From Spirochaetaceae bacterium (lineage in GTDB: Bacteria; Spirochaetota; Spirochaetia; DSM-27196; SLST01): 6,867 nucleotides of DNA. Within the stretch, counting starts at the first letter, position 1; every line of letters begins with the position of its first letter. Below are positions 1-5,940 of the stretch, one piece after another. The stretch spans positions 1 through 6,867 of the forward strand of contig SKVA01000239.1 of the NCBI GenBank assembly GCA_007129695.1, written 5' to 3'. The translations under genes and the position numbers were made by a program. The notes under the pieces were generated by a model. That model had not been told where the DNA came from. It ran no database searches and worked only from the letters and a program-made list of their open reading frames with translations.

Positions 1-182
1 CACTGTTCGTCAAACAGATGCTGAGCTCTATGCGCCAGACCCTTGATCCCGGCAGCGACATGCTGTACGGTGGAATTTCCCAGGACATTTTCGAGGATAT
101 GCTCTACGAAGAGTACGCCAAAGTGATGGCCAAGACCGGAAGCCTGGGTATCGCCGAGCTGGTGTACGGGCAGCTGAAGTAA
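1..182 (+). CDS. flgJ: Flagellar rod-binding protein FlgJ, C-terminal part (5' end outside the window)
   Basis: An open frame enters from the left edge (first whole codon at 3) and ends with TAA at 180-182, giving 59 residues. The visible part has the signature of the FlgJ N-terminal rod-binding domain: FVKQMLSSMRQT, then GGISQDIFEDMLYEEYAK, then AKTGSLGIAELVYGQL. In flagellated bacteria this domain helps assemble the flagellar rod in the periplasm. The protein stops right after this domain, so the C-terminal peptidoglycan-hydrolase domain of enterobacterial FlgJ is absent. This one-domain form is usual in spirochaetes and many other bacteria. It is probably the last gene of a flagellar basal-body operon lying to the left. 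The length of the missing N-terminus cannot be seen. Confidence 0.88.
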   Translation, partial: LFVKQMLSSMRQTLDPGSDMLYGGISQDIFEDMLYEEYAKVMAKTGSLGIAELVYGQLK

Positions 183-197
183 TCTGTGGTTTATTCG

Positions 198-206
198 TGG
201 TATACT
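198..206 (+). promoter_or_regulatory. Possible extended -10 sigma-70 promoter for a long sigma-factor transcript
   Basis: TGG followed by TATACT (201-206) matches the extended -10 pattern TGnTATAAT at 5 of 6 hexamer bases. It lies 16 bases behind the flgJ stop codon. No good -35 hexamer is visible at 17-18 bp spacing, which extended -10 promoters tolerate. Initiation near 213 would give the downstream sigma-factor mRNA a leader of about 143 bases that includes the inverted repeat at 263-295. This is motif reading only. Confidence 0.4.
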
Positions 207-262
207 GCTGTATGAGAAAGTGTACGTTTGGTGAGCCCTCGTTTCAACCGCGTCCCGTTGTG

Positions 263-295
263 CCTGTAACTGTTTTAATCGAAGGCAGTTACAGG
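263..295 (+). repeat. Perfect 10-bp inverted repeat (hairpin or operator) between flgJ and the sigma-factor gene
   Basis: CCTGTAACTG at 263-272 is repeated exactly as CAGTTACAGG at 286-295 with a 13-base gap. The arms are centred 23 bp apart, about two helical turns. Two readings are possible. It may be a terminator-like hairpin for the flagellar transcript: a TCTTTTCT stretch at 301-308 follows, but only after a 5-base gap, so the U-run is weak. Alternatively it is a protein-binding site centred about 65 bp upstream of the expected sigma-54 start, as for an enhancer-binding activator. If a long transcript is made, the hairpin lies in its leader. Confidence 0.6.
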
Positions 296-316
296 ACCGG
301 TCTTTTCTCGGCGTGT

Positions 317-333
317 TTGGCACGAAGTTTGCT
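317..333 (+). promoter_or_regulatory. Sigma-54 (RpoN) -24/-12 promoter of the RpoS-like sigma-factor gene
   Basis: The sequence TTGGCACG (317-324), AAGT (325-328), TTGCT (329-333) matches every position of the sigma-54 core YTGGCACG-N4-TTGCW, with GG and GC exactly ten bases apart. The start point would be about 343-345, only some 12 bases before the ATG at 356, so the transcript would begin at or just before the Shine-Dalgarno GGGAG (345-349). Sigma-54 promoters need an ATP-dependent enhancer-binding activator. The repeat at 263-295 is the only upstream candidate site I see. A sigma-54 promoter on rpoS is known from Borrelia burgdorferi. That it works here is inferred from the motif and its position. 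Confidence 0.85.
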
Positions 334-344
334 AAAGTAGTTGC

Positions 345-349
345 GGGAG
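345..349 (+). promoter_or_regulatory. Ribosome binding site deciding the sigma-factor start
   Basis: GGGAG ends six bases before ATG 356 and falls inside the frame that would start at TTG 341, so it favours 356. If transcription starts from the sigma-54 promoter, this site is at the very 5' end of the mRNA, giving almost no untranslated leader. Confidence 0.65.
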
Positions 350-355
350 CGACCA

Positions 356-1201
356 ATGAAAACAACGCGCAACAAAGCGGCCTACCAGGACGACACGCTC
401 AAGGCCTACTTTGATCAGATAAAGAAGACCCCCCTGCTGAGCTTTGAACAGGAAATCGAGCTGTCAAAGCGCATACAGAAAGGTGACATCACGGCGCGCC
501 AGCAGCTGGTGGAGGCTAATCTGCGGTTGGTGGTGAAGATCGCCAAGGCGTACATGACCAACGATGTCGGTTTCCTCGATCTTGTTCAGGAAGGCAATCT
601 CGGTCTGCTGAAGGCCGCCAGCAAGTACGACCATCGCAAGCAAGTGCGCTTCAGTACGTACGCATCGTGGTGGATCAAGCAGTCGATCACCCGAGCGCTG
701 AGCAACAAGCGTCGCAGCATCCGGTTGCCGCACCGCAAAGAAGACGCGCTGCGCAAAATCCAGCGCGCGCACAACGCGCTCAGCCAGCGGTTCATGCGAA
801 GGCCGAGCGTCGACGAAGTCGCCAAAGAGGTTGGCATGGAGAGTTCAGAGGTCGTTCAGATCATGAACATCGCGACTGGCCCGGTATCGCTCGACAGCGA
901 TCTCAGCAGCGACTCCGGCACACTGCACGACGTCTTCGAGGATTACAGCTACTCACCCGACACCGAGGTGATGAAAAAGGAGATGCGCCAGGAGACGCTC
1001 CGATTCCTCGAGCGCCTTCGCGAGAAGGAAAAGAAGATCCTGCTCTACCGCTTCGCGTTCTACGGCGGGAAAAAGTACACGCTGAAGCGAATCAGCGACG
1101 AGATGGGGATCAGCCCTGAAACGGTTCGCCAGATAGAGCTGCGCGCGCTGCGCAAGCTGCGCGAGCACTCATCGGAAATCGAGGAATTCGTGTACGGCTG
1201 A
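356..1201 (+). CDS. rpoS: RNA polymerase sigma factor, RpoS-like (sigma-70 family, group 2)
   Basis: A 281-residue sigma-70 family protein that directs RNA polymerase to a promoter set. It has region 1.2 (about 13-40), region 2 (about 50-120, with VEANLRLVVKIAKAY, FLDLVQEGNLGLLKAASKYD and the -10-reading FSTYASWWIKQSITRAL), region 3 (about 125-200), and region 4 (about 210-272) ending in the -35-binding helix-turn-helix with ETVRQIELRALRKLRE. Region 1.1 is missing and the protein is far shorter than a housekeeping RpoD, so it is an alternative factor close in size to Borrelia RpoS. Start: ATG 356 has GGGAG (345-349) six bases upstream; an in-frame TAG at 338-340 rules out a longer protein, and TTG 341 would overlap that ribosome site. 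Orthology to RpoS rests on architecture, gene order and the sigma-54 promoter. The family call is certain, the symbol less so. Confidence 0.88.
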   Translation: MKTTRNKAAYQDDTLKAYFDQIKKTPLLSFEQEIELSKRIQKGDITARQQLVEANLRLVVKIAKAYMTNDVGFLDLVQEGNLGLLKAASKYDHRKQVRFSTYASWWIKQSITRALSNKRRSIRLPHRKEDALRKIQRAHNALSQRFMRRPSVDEVAKEVGMESSEVVQIMNIATGPVSLDSDLSSDSGTLHDVFEDYSYSPDTEVMKKEMRQETLRFLERLREKEKKILLYRFAFYGGKKYTLKRISDEMGISPETVRQIELRALRKLREHSSEIEEFVYG

Positions 1202-1243
1202 CCTCAACCGTTGACGTCAATCGCTCGATCATATCTATTGAAG

Positions 1244-2458
1244 ATGATGAGCGAAGACGGCGCAAAGAAAAACGGAAGATCATCCGCGGATCCGACGCAG
1301 GACGGTGCGCGCGGACCTGCGCCAACGCCACTCGGTGCACCGCGTCGCGCTCGAAGCGCGCGCGCGGCGTCCCGGCGCACGACGTCCGGGCGTGCGGGGA
1401 GGCGAACTACCGCCGCGCGCGAGGTTCGGACGCTCACGGTGCTGCTCGTCGCGATCGCGGCGCTCCTCGTTGTAGCGATCGCGCTGCTGCCGCCAAAGGT
1501 AGGCGATCCGCAGCCGGCGTCTCTGGCGGAGCCGGTGGAGGAACCTGTCGTGACCGTGCCGGCCGCGACGCGGAGTCCGGGCGGCGACTATTCTGCTCCG
1601 GACACCGGCGGTCGATCCGACGAACCGCGCGTTGCGACGCGCCCCGCCACTACGAGCGAGCCCGCTGCGGTTCCGCGTGCGACCGAGCCGGTCGCCACCG
1701 CGCGAGCGCTGCCGTGGTGGATGCCCGTCGATCTACCGGATCCCGCGCTGCGCGGAAGGTTGCATCTGATCCTTGACGACGCCGGGAACACGGGCGACGA
1801 AATGCCGCCGTTCCTGGGGCTACCGATCCCGTTCGCCGTTGCGGTGCTGCCCCAGCTGCCGTACTCGACCGATGCGGCGCGTCGATCGATTGCGGCCGGT
1901 AAGGAGGTCATCCTTCACCAGCCGATGGAAGCGATCGGAGGGGCCGACCCCGGGCCGGGATGGATCGGCCCTGGCCACTCGCGCGAGCAGATCGTCGCGA
2001 CGCTGACGGCCAACCTGCTGTCGGTGCCCGGCGCGATCGGCGCGAACAATCACATGGGTTCGCTTGCGAGCAGCGACGAGCCGACGATGCGGCTGGTGCT
2101 CGACTTCTTCCACGCGAACGGGATGTTCTACCTGGACAGCCGGACGATCTCCCGTACGGTTGCGCGCCGGGTAGCGCGCGAAGTCGGCATCCCGTTCGCC
2201 GAGCGTAACGTGTTTCTGGACAATGTGCGCGAGCGCGACGCGATTCTGACCGCGCTTTCTCAAGCGCTCGAACTGAGCAACCGCGGTGAGGATGTCTTCA
2301 TGATCGGGCATGTCACGGTGCCGCTCCTTGCCGACGTGCTGCGTGAGGCGGTTCCGGTGCTTCTTGGCCACGAGTACGAGTTTCGACCGTTGTCGACCGC
2401 GGTCCAGGTCTTCGGCGACGACACGGTTGCGGGGCGGATCCGGGACGGCTCCCGGTGA
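1244..2458 (+). CDS. Divergent polysaccharide deacetylase family protein (YibQ type), membrane-anchored
   Basis: About 404 residues: a basic cytoplasmic N-terminus (Arg-rich, 34-61), one membrane helix (about 64-83), a Pro/Ala/Thr/Glu-rich linker (about 84-160), then the catalytic-type domain (about 172-390). That domain shows the family marks LILDDAG (175-181), HQPME (225-229), GANNHMGS (266-273), FYLDSRT (295-301) and a late GHVT (355-358). The family is a NodB-fold relative of polysaccharide deacetylases; this one should face the periplasm, but its substrate is unknown and activity is unproven. The start is uncertain: ATG 1244 and ATG 1247 are adjacent and neither has a clear Shine-Dalgarno. 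A TTG at 1211 is also open. The gene lies 42 bases behind the sigma-factor stop and overlaps tsaD by four bases, so it is probably in the same operon. Confidence 0.85.
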   Translation: MMSEDGAKKNGRSSADPTQDGARGPAPTPLGAPRRARSARAASRRTTSGRAGRRTTAAREVRTLTVLLVAIAALLVVAIALLPPKVGDPQPASLAEPVEEPVVTVPAATRSPGGDYSAPDTGGRSDEPRVATRPATTSEPAAVPRATEPVATARALPWWMPVDLPDPALRGRLHLILDDAGNTGDEMPPFLGLPIPFAVAVLPQLPYSTDAARRSIAAGKEVILHQPMEAIGGADPGPGWIGPGHSREQIVATLTANLLSVPGAIGANNHMGSLASSDEPTMRLVLDFFHANGMFYLDSRTISRTVARRVAREVGIPFAERNVFLDNVRERDAILTALSQALELSNRGEDVFMIGHVTVPLLADVLREAVPVLLGHEYEFRPLSTAVQVFGDDTVAGRIRDGSR

Positions 2459-3477
2459 CCGTACTCGGGATCGAGACGAGCTGCGACGAGTGTTCGGTGG
2501 CGGTCGTCGTCGACGGGGTACGCGTCCTCGGTCAGCGCACCGCGGTTCAACTGGAACAGCACGCCCCGTACCGCGGAGTGGTCCCTGAGATCGCGAGTCG
2601 CACGCACACGCAGTGGATAGTCGGCGTCTACCACGATGCGCTCGCCGCGGCCGGCATCGACGCCGATTCGCTCGATGCGGTGGCGGTGACGACCCGACCC
2701 GGGCTCGTAGGGTCGCTCGTGGTGGGCTTGAGCTTCGCGAAGGCGCTTGCGTACGGCCTTGGCGTGCCGCTGGTCGGGGTTGATCACATACTTGCGCACC
2801 TCTACGCACCGCAGTTGTCCACGCCGGTCGAGTATCCATTTGTCGGGCTTCTGGTGTCGGGCGGTCACACGATGATCGTCCGAGTCAGCTCACCGCTTGA
2901 CGTCGAAGTGCTCGGTACGACGATCGATGACGCGATTGGCGAAGCGTTCGACAAGGTCGCCAAGCACTACGACCTCGGCTATCCGGGTGGCGTCGCGATC
3001 GACCTGCTGGCGCGGGAGGGCGACCCCGGCGTGTACCGGTTCCCCGACGCGTACCTGCACAAGGGCGACCACCGCTACGACGTGTCGTACTCGGGACTGA
3101 AGACCGCCGTGATAAACCAGCGCGACCAGTTCCGCACCGGCGGCGGCAGCGCGACGATGGCCGATCTGGCCGCCGGGTTTCAACGCGCCGCGGTCGATTC
3201 GGTGGTGAAGCGGACCCTCCGCGCGGTCGATGACACGGGACTGATCACGGTCGTCGTCGGTGGCGGGGTCGCCGCGAACAGCTACCTGCGCGCGTCGTTG
3301 CACGAGGCGGGCAGACGCAAGGGCCTTGACGTACGCTTCCCTCCGATGGAACTCTGCAGCGACAACGGCGCGATGATCGCGGGGCTCGGGTACCACCTTC
3401 TGGCGGCAGGAGGGCGTGACGGGCTCGACCTTGATGTGGCGGCTCGGGTGTCCGGGTTCCGCAGGCCGTATCCTTGA
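2455..3477 (+). CDS. tsaD: tRNA N6-threonylcarbamoyladenosine transferase TsaD (Gcp/Kae1/YgjD)
   Basis: A full-length 340-residue TsaD. With its partners it transfers the threonylcarbamoyl group from threonylcarbamoyl-AMP to A37 of tRNAs that read ANN codons, in the cytoplasm. Visible marks: GIETSCDE (5-12), metal-binding HILAH (H111, H115), SGGHT (135-139), DDAIGEAFDKVAK (158-170), GYPGG (175-179), SYSGLKTA (211-218), GGGVAAN (269-275) and CSDNGAMIAG (301-310), whose D303 is the third metal ligand. The start is GTG 2455, giving the usual N-terminus MTVLGIETSCDE. It overlaps the upstream TGA (GTGA), so translational coupling is likely; no separate strong Shine-Dalgarno is seen. The partners tsaB, tsaC and tsaE are not in the window. 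Confidence 0.97.
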   Translation: MTVLGIETSCDECSVAVVVDGVRVLGQRTAVQLEQHAPYRGVVPEIASRTHTQWIVGVYHDALAAAGIDADSLDAVAVTTRPGLVGSLVVGLSFAKALAYGLGVPLVGVDHILAHLYAPQLSTPVEYPFVGLLVSGGHTMIVRVSSPLDVEVLGTTIDDAIGEAFDKVAKHYDLGYPGGVAIDLLAREGDPGVYRFPDAYLHKGDHRYDVSYSGLKTAVINQRDQFRTGGGSATMADLAAGFQRAAVDSVVKRTLRAVDDTGLITVVVGGGVAANSYLRASLHEAGRRKGLDVRFPPMELCSDNGAMIAGLGYHLLAAGGRDGLDLDVAARVSGFRRPYP

Positions 3478-3490
3478 GAGTGGAGCAGGT

Positions 3491-4021
3491 ATGAAGACGT
3501 ACGATCTGGATAGCGCTATCCGTAAGGTGCCCGGGTTTCCCAAACCCGGGATTCTGTTCTACGACATCACCAGCGTCCTGATGAACCCCGAGGCGTTCTC
3601 CTTCTGCGTCGACGCGATGGTCGATCGCTACCTCTCGATGCCGATCGACGCGATCGCCGCGATCGAAAGCCGCGGGTTCCTGTTCGCGACGCCGGTCGCG
3701 CTTCGACTGAAGCTGCCGGTTATCCTTGTCCGCAAGGCGGGAAAGCTGCCTGGGGCGACGTACCACAAGACGTACGAGCTCGAGTACGGAAGCGATACCG
3801 TGGAAATACATCGCGACGACCTGAGGGCGGGCCAGAGAATCCTCATAGTCGACGATCTGATAGCGACCGGCGGCACGATCGCCGCGACTGCGGATCTGAT
3901 CCGGGAGGCCGGTAGCGATGCGGTCGAAGCGTTTTCGGTGATCGGGCTGCCGTTCCTGCGCTACGAAGAGGCCCTGTCGCCGCTTCCAGTCCACACGCTG
4001 ATCACCTACGACTCGGAGTGA
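3491..4021 (+). CDS. apt: Adenine phosphoribosyltransferase
   Basis: A 176-residue type I phosphoribosyltransferase of normal Apt length. It makes AMP from adenine and PRPP in purine salvage. Marks: VPGFPKPGILFYDIT (13-27, conserved N-terminal Apt segment), ESRGF (59-63), RKAGKLPG (81-88), and the PRPP loop ILIVDDLIATGGT (117-129) with its paired acidic residues D121 and D122. ATG 3491 has GGAG at 3482-3485 and gives the standard Apt N-terminus; the frame is open farther upstream, but only inside tsaD. It starts 14 bases after tsaD and looks like the last gene of the operon. Its stop codon abuts the hairpin at 4024-4056. Codons 14-19 form a perfect inverted repeat (see findings). Confidence 0.96.
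   Translation: MKTYDLDSAIRKVPGFPKPGILFYDITSVLMNPEAFSFCVDAMVDRYLSMPIDAIAAIESRGFLFATPVALRLKLPVILVRKAGKLPGATYHKTYELEYGSDTVEIHRDDLRAGQRILIVDDLIATGGTIAATADLIREAGSDAVEAFSVIGLPFLRYEEALSPLPVHTLITYDSE
3530..3550 (+). repeat. Perfect 9-bp inverted repeat inside the start of apt
   Basis: CCCGGGTTT (3530-3538) and AAACCCGGG (3542-3550) are exact complements with a 3-base loop. They fall about 40 bases after the apt start, in the codons for the conserved PGFPKPG segment. The mRNA could form a strong hairpin there. The amino-acid motif itself forces much of the symmetry, so a regulatory role is only possible. Confidence 0.7.
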
Positions 4022-4056
4022 AAAACGGGCAGCCCCGCGATGCGGAACCGCCCGTT
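4021..4056 (-). terminator. Hairpin terminator behind tRNA-Asn, shared with the end of apt
   Basis: On the minus strand an arm AACGGGC (4056-4050) pairs with GCCCGTT (4030-4024). A second small stem CCGC-ATC-GCGG (4045-4035) sits inside it. The outer stem runs into five U residues (A-run 4021-4025 on the plus strand), as expected for an intrinsic terminator of the tRNA transcript. The plus-strand side has the same hairpin but no U-run, so it can end the apt transcript only weakly unless Rho or the hairpin alone suffices. The U-run overlaps the last base of the apt stop codon. Confidence 0.75.
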
Positions 4057-4060
4057 ATAG

Positions 4061-4133
4061 CTCCCCCGGCTGGACTCGAACCAACGACCTAGTGGTTAAC
4101 AGCCACCCGCTCTACCAGCTGAGCTACAGGGGA
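4061..4133 (-). tRNA. tRNA-Asn (anticodon GTT)
   Basis: A 73-base cloverleaf can be folded by eye. The acceptor stem is TCCCCTG with CGGGGGA (one T-G pair), the D arm GCTC/GAGC, the anticodon stem GGTGG/CCACT around loop CTGTTAA with GTT at 4100-4098, and the T arm GTTGG/CCAGC with loop TTCGAGT. The discriminator base is G. The 3' CCA is not encoded (CTA follows), so it must be added by nucleotidyltransferase. U36 and A37 are present, so this tRNA is an expected substrate of the TsaD pathway. It is transcribed toward apt from its own promoter. Confidence 0.97.
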
Positions 4134-4143
4134 ATGCGGCCCA

Positions 4144-4172
4144 AAGATAGCCGCCGGCCGCACGATTGTCAA
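4144..4172 (-). promoter_or_regulatory. Sigma-70 promoter of tRNA-Asn
   Basis: On the minus strand TTGACA (4172-4167) is followed after exactly 17 bases by TATCTT (4149-4144). The -35 is perfect and the -10 matches 4 of 6. Transcription would start near 4137, about four bases before the mature tRNA 5' end at 4133. The position fits a single-gene tRNA unit. Confidence 0.85.
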
Positions 4173-4234
4173 TACCCGAATGGTGGTGCCGAAATTGTTG
4201 TTCGCGGCGATCGAGGCCGCCGTGCGGGCAGGGA

Positions 4235-4993
4235 TCAGGCAGGTTCGACCGGGGTCGGCTCGTCGTGCGCGCTTCGTTCGAGCTCGCGCTGCGCGTGCGC
4301 ATCGACGTACGCCCTGATCATGCTCTGGTGCGCGGTGGTGAGCTCGTCGAACGCAAGGCTCAGGCTCCGCTCGTTGCGGACAATGCCCGCGGGAAACGAC
4401 AGTAGATGGTCTCCGATCCGTAGCGAACATACCGGGATCGAATCACCGACGTTGAGGTCCATCACCGATCGACGGTCGGTTGCGACGAACGACACACCTG
4501 CCGCCGACAGGTCTTCGATCTGGCCGAATACGAAGTCGAGCCGCTCGGGGTGAGTGAACACGAAGCCGACCCGGTCGATCCCGGTCGGCAGCAGCCGCTT
4601 CTCGCGTCGGGCATCCCCGATGTCGCGGTAACGCGCGACGAGCTCCTTCAGGCGCACGAGCTCGTGGCGATCATCGAGGTGCTCCCACATGATTCCGTTG
4701 ACCTCGAGCGCCTGCGCCTTGTCCGCCTCGTCGGCGCTGAAATCGCCGCCGCGCAGCAGCACGAAGACGCACTGCTCGCGCGCCTTCGAATTGCGGAGGA
4801 ATATCAGAAACGGCTTCCAGTGGCGCGGGAAGTCCTGCGCACTGAACAGCACGACATCAGGGTCGACCTCGTCGAGATTGTCCATCGCTTTGATCGGGTT
4901 GTAGTACTGGATGATCTCGGCCCCCCGCGGCATGAAGTGACGCCGGATGGTGGTCTTGATCTCATCGCGTTCGCAGACCAGCAGTATTCTCAT
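4235..4993 (-). CDS. Degenerate receiver domain fused to a PilZ (c-di-GMP-binding) domain
   Basis: A 252-residue soluble protein with no signal peptide or membrane segment. Residues 1-120 resemble a response-regulator receiver (ILLVCERDE at 3-11, PDVVLFSAQDFP at 45-56), but the usual phosphoacceptor Asp is Ser51, and the conserved Thr and Lys of later strands are not evident. It is therefore probably a non-phosphorylated pseudo-receiver. Residues about 128-230 fit a PilZ domain: RREKR (129-133) as the RxxxR c-di-GMP motif and DLSAAG (161-166) as DxSxxG, then beta strands and a closing helix (219-240). It likely senses c-di-GMP and passes the signal on by protein contact; the output is unknown. 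Its ATG shares one base with the upstream stop (TAATG), so coupling is expected. The next minus-strand gene, tRNA-Asn, has its own promoter. Confidence 0.8.
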   Translation of the reverse strand: MRILLVCERDEIKTTIRRHFMPRGAEIIQYYNPIKAMDNLDEVDPDVVLFSAQDFPRHWKPFLIFLRNSKAREQCVFVLLRGGDFSADEADKAQALEVNGIMWEHLDDRHELVRLKELVARYRDIGDARREKRLLPTGIDRVGFVFTHPERLDFVFGQIEDLSAAGVSFVATDRRSVMDLNVGDSIPVCSLRIGDHLLSFPAGIVRNERSLSLAFDELTTAHQSMIRAYVDAHAQRELERSAHDEPTPVEPA

Positions 4994-5937
4994 TACTCGG
5001 TTCCCAGATTCGTCACAGCGTAGTCATGAATGTACCACACCGAGTCGTCTCTGCGAAGGAAGTACGTGTACCGCTTGACCTCGGAGAAGGTTGGCGATCG
5101 GAACACGAGGTTCATCACGACCGTAGCCTCGTGCTCGTCGTAGGTGGTGCGGATCATCCGGAACTCGTTCGGGATCGCAGAGAGATCGGGTTCGGCAAGT
5201 CTGCTCTGAAGCTGGCTACGGAACTCGTCGAGTCGTTGGCGCCGTGCTTCGGCGGAGAGCGCCCTGTACGCGCGTGCGCGCGCCGGATTCGACAGGAGCA
5301 GCCCTTCGATGTCCATGTAGAGGAAGAACCGGTTCCAGGCGCCCCGTTGGAGTCCGTCAAGAGCGAAGCGAACGACCTGGTCGGGCGGCAGCGCCTGCCT
5401 GCGGAGGATCGTGCCGGTTGCGTCATCGATCCTTGCGCGTTCGATGTCGGTCGATCCGAGCGCCGGCTGAACGGTCAAGCTGAGCGCGTTCGACGACGGC
5501 ATGACGGTTGTACCCGAGACCAGATCGGGGTAGAAGCGCGCCTGGATCACGTAGATGCCCGCAGCGGGGATCACGACGTAGTCGCGCAGGTTTTCGACGA
5601 AGCTGAACGACTCGCCCGGTTCGATCGCCACATCCCGGTAGAAGATCTGTTGATTCGAAGTGCGCTGCGTGGTAAATTGCCGCGCGGGTCCGAGCGGCTG
5701 GTTTGTCAGGGTCGACACGTGAAAGTCGACGCTGAACATCCGGTTGTCCGCCAGTCGAAACCGATACGTGCCTGCGGAGTTGTTACTGATCGTGAATCGG
5801 ATGAGTATTTCGCTATCCGGAAAGTAGATGTCCTTGTCCTCATACCCGATGTGTACCGCCACTGATTGCGCCACAGCGAACGCCGAGCCGGCAAGAACAA
5901 GCGCCAGCAACAGCGGGGTTCGGGGTGCACATCTCAT
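4993..5937 (-). CDS. Exported protein with BsuPI-like N-terminal domain, function unknown
   Basis: A 314-residue protein that I cannot assign to a characterised family. Residues 1-24 are a clear signal peptide (basic start, LLLALVLAGSAFA core, probable cut near AVA-QS). There is no lipobox Cys, so it should be soluble in the periplasm or released. Residues about 28-157 look like a beta sandwich of the BsuPI type: LIRFTISNNS, FSVDFHV, then IEPGESFSF and AAGIYVIQARFYPD. Residues 184-250 are mostly helical and charged. Residues 255-312 are strand-rich, ending KRYTYFLRRDDSVWYIHDYAV, perhaps NTF2-like. Start: ATG 5937 has AGGAGG (5948-5943) five bases upstream; an ATG at 5952 in frame lies before that site and is rejected. 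It heads the two-gene unit with the PilZ protein. Confidence 0.82.
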   Translation of the reverse strand: MRCAPRTPLLLALVLAGSAFAVAQSVAVHIGYEDKDIYFPDSEILIRFTISNNSAGTYRFRLADNRMFSVDFHVSTLTNQPLGPARQFTTQRTSNQQIFYRDVAIEPGESFSFVENLRDYVVIPAAGIYVIQARFYPDLVSGTTVMPSSNALSLTVQPALGSTDIERARIDDATGTILRRQALPPDQVVRFALDGLQRGAWNRFFLYMDIEGLLLSNPARARAYRALSAEARRQRLDEFRSQLQSRLAEPDLSAIPNEFRMIRTTYDEHEATVVMNLVFRSPTFSEVKRYTYFLRRDDSVWYIHDYAVTNLGTE

Positions 5938-5940
5938 CGC

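Noticed and set aside
212..340. A 42-codon open frame in the leader of the sigma-factor gene, ATG 212 to TAG 338-340
   Set aside because: It has no Shine-Dalgarno, its protein resembles nothing I know, and it crosses the inverted repeat and the sigma-54 promoter. An upstream regulatory peptide cannot be excluded but is not supported.
1820..2868. Long minus-strand open frames (up to 339 codons) opposite the deacetylase and tsaD genes
   Set aside because: Composition is Arg-rich and family-free, and both plus-strand genes are clear homologues. These are by-products of high GC content.
2890..3994. Minus-strand open frames of 217 and 249 codons opposite tsaD and apt
   Set aside because: Both lie wholly or mostly over well-conserved genes, lack ribosome sites and show no family motif.
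4190..4234. Possible terminator between the PilZ gene and tRNA-Asn
   Set aside because: Only a 5-bp GCGGC/GCCGC stem is found, and it is not followed by a U-run on the minus strand.
5026..5865. A 279-codon plus-strand open frame opposite the exported-protein gene
   Set aside because: The minus-strand gene has a signal peptide, a strong ribosome site and coherent domain patterns. The plus-strand product is charged and has no recognisable domain.
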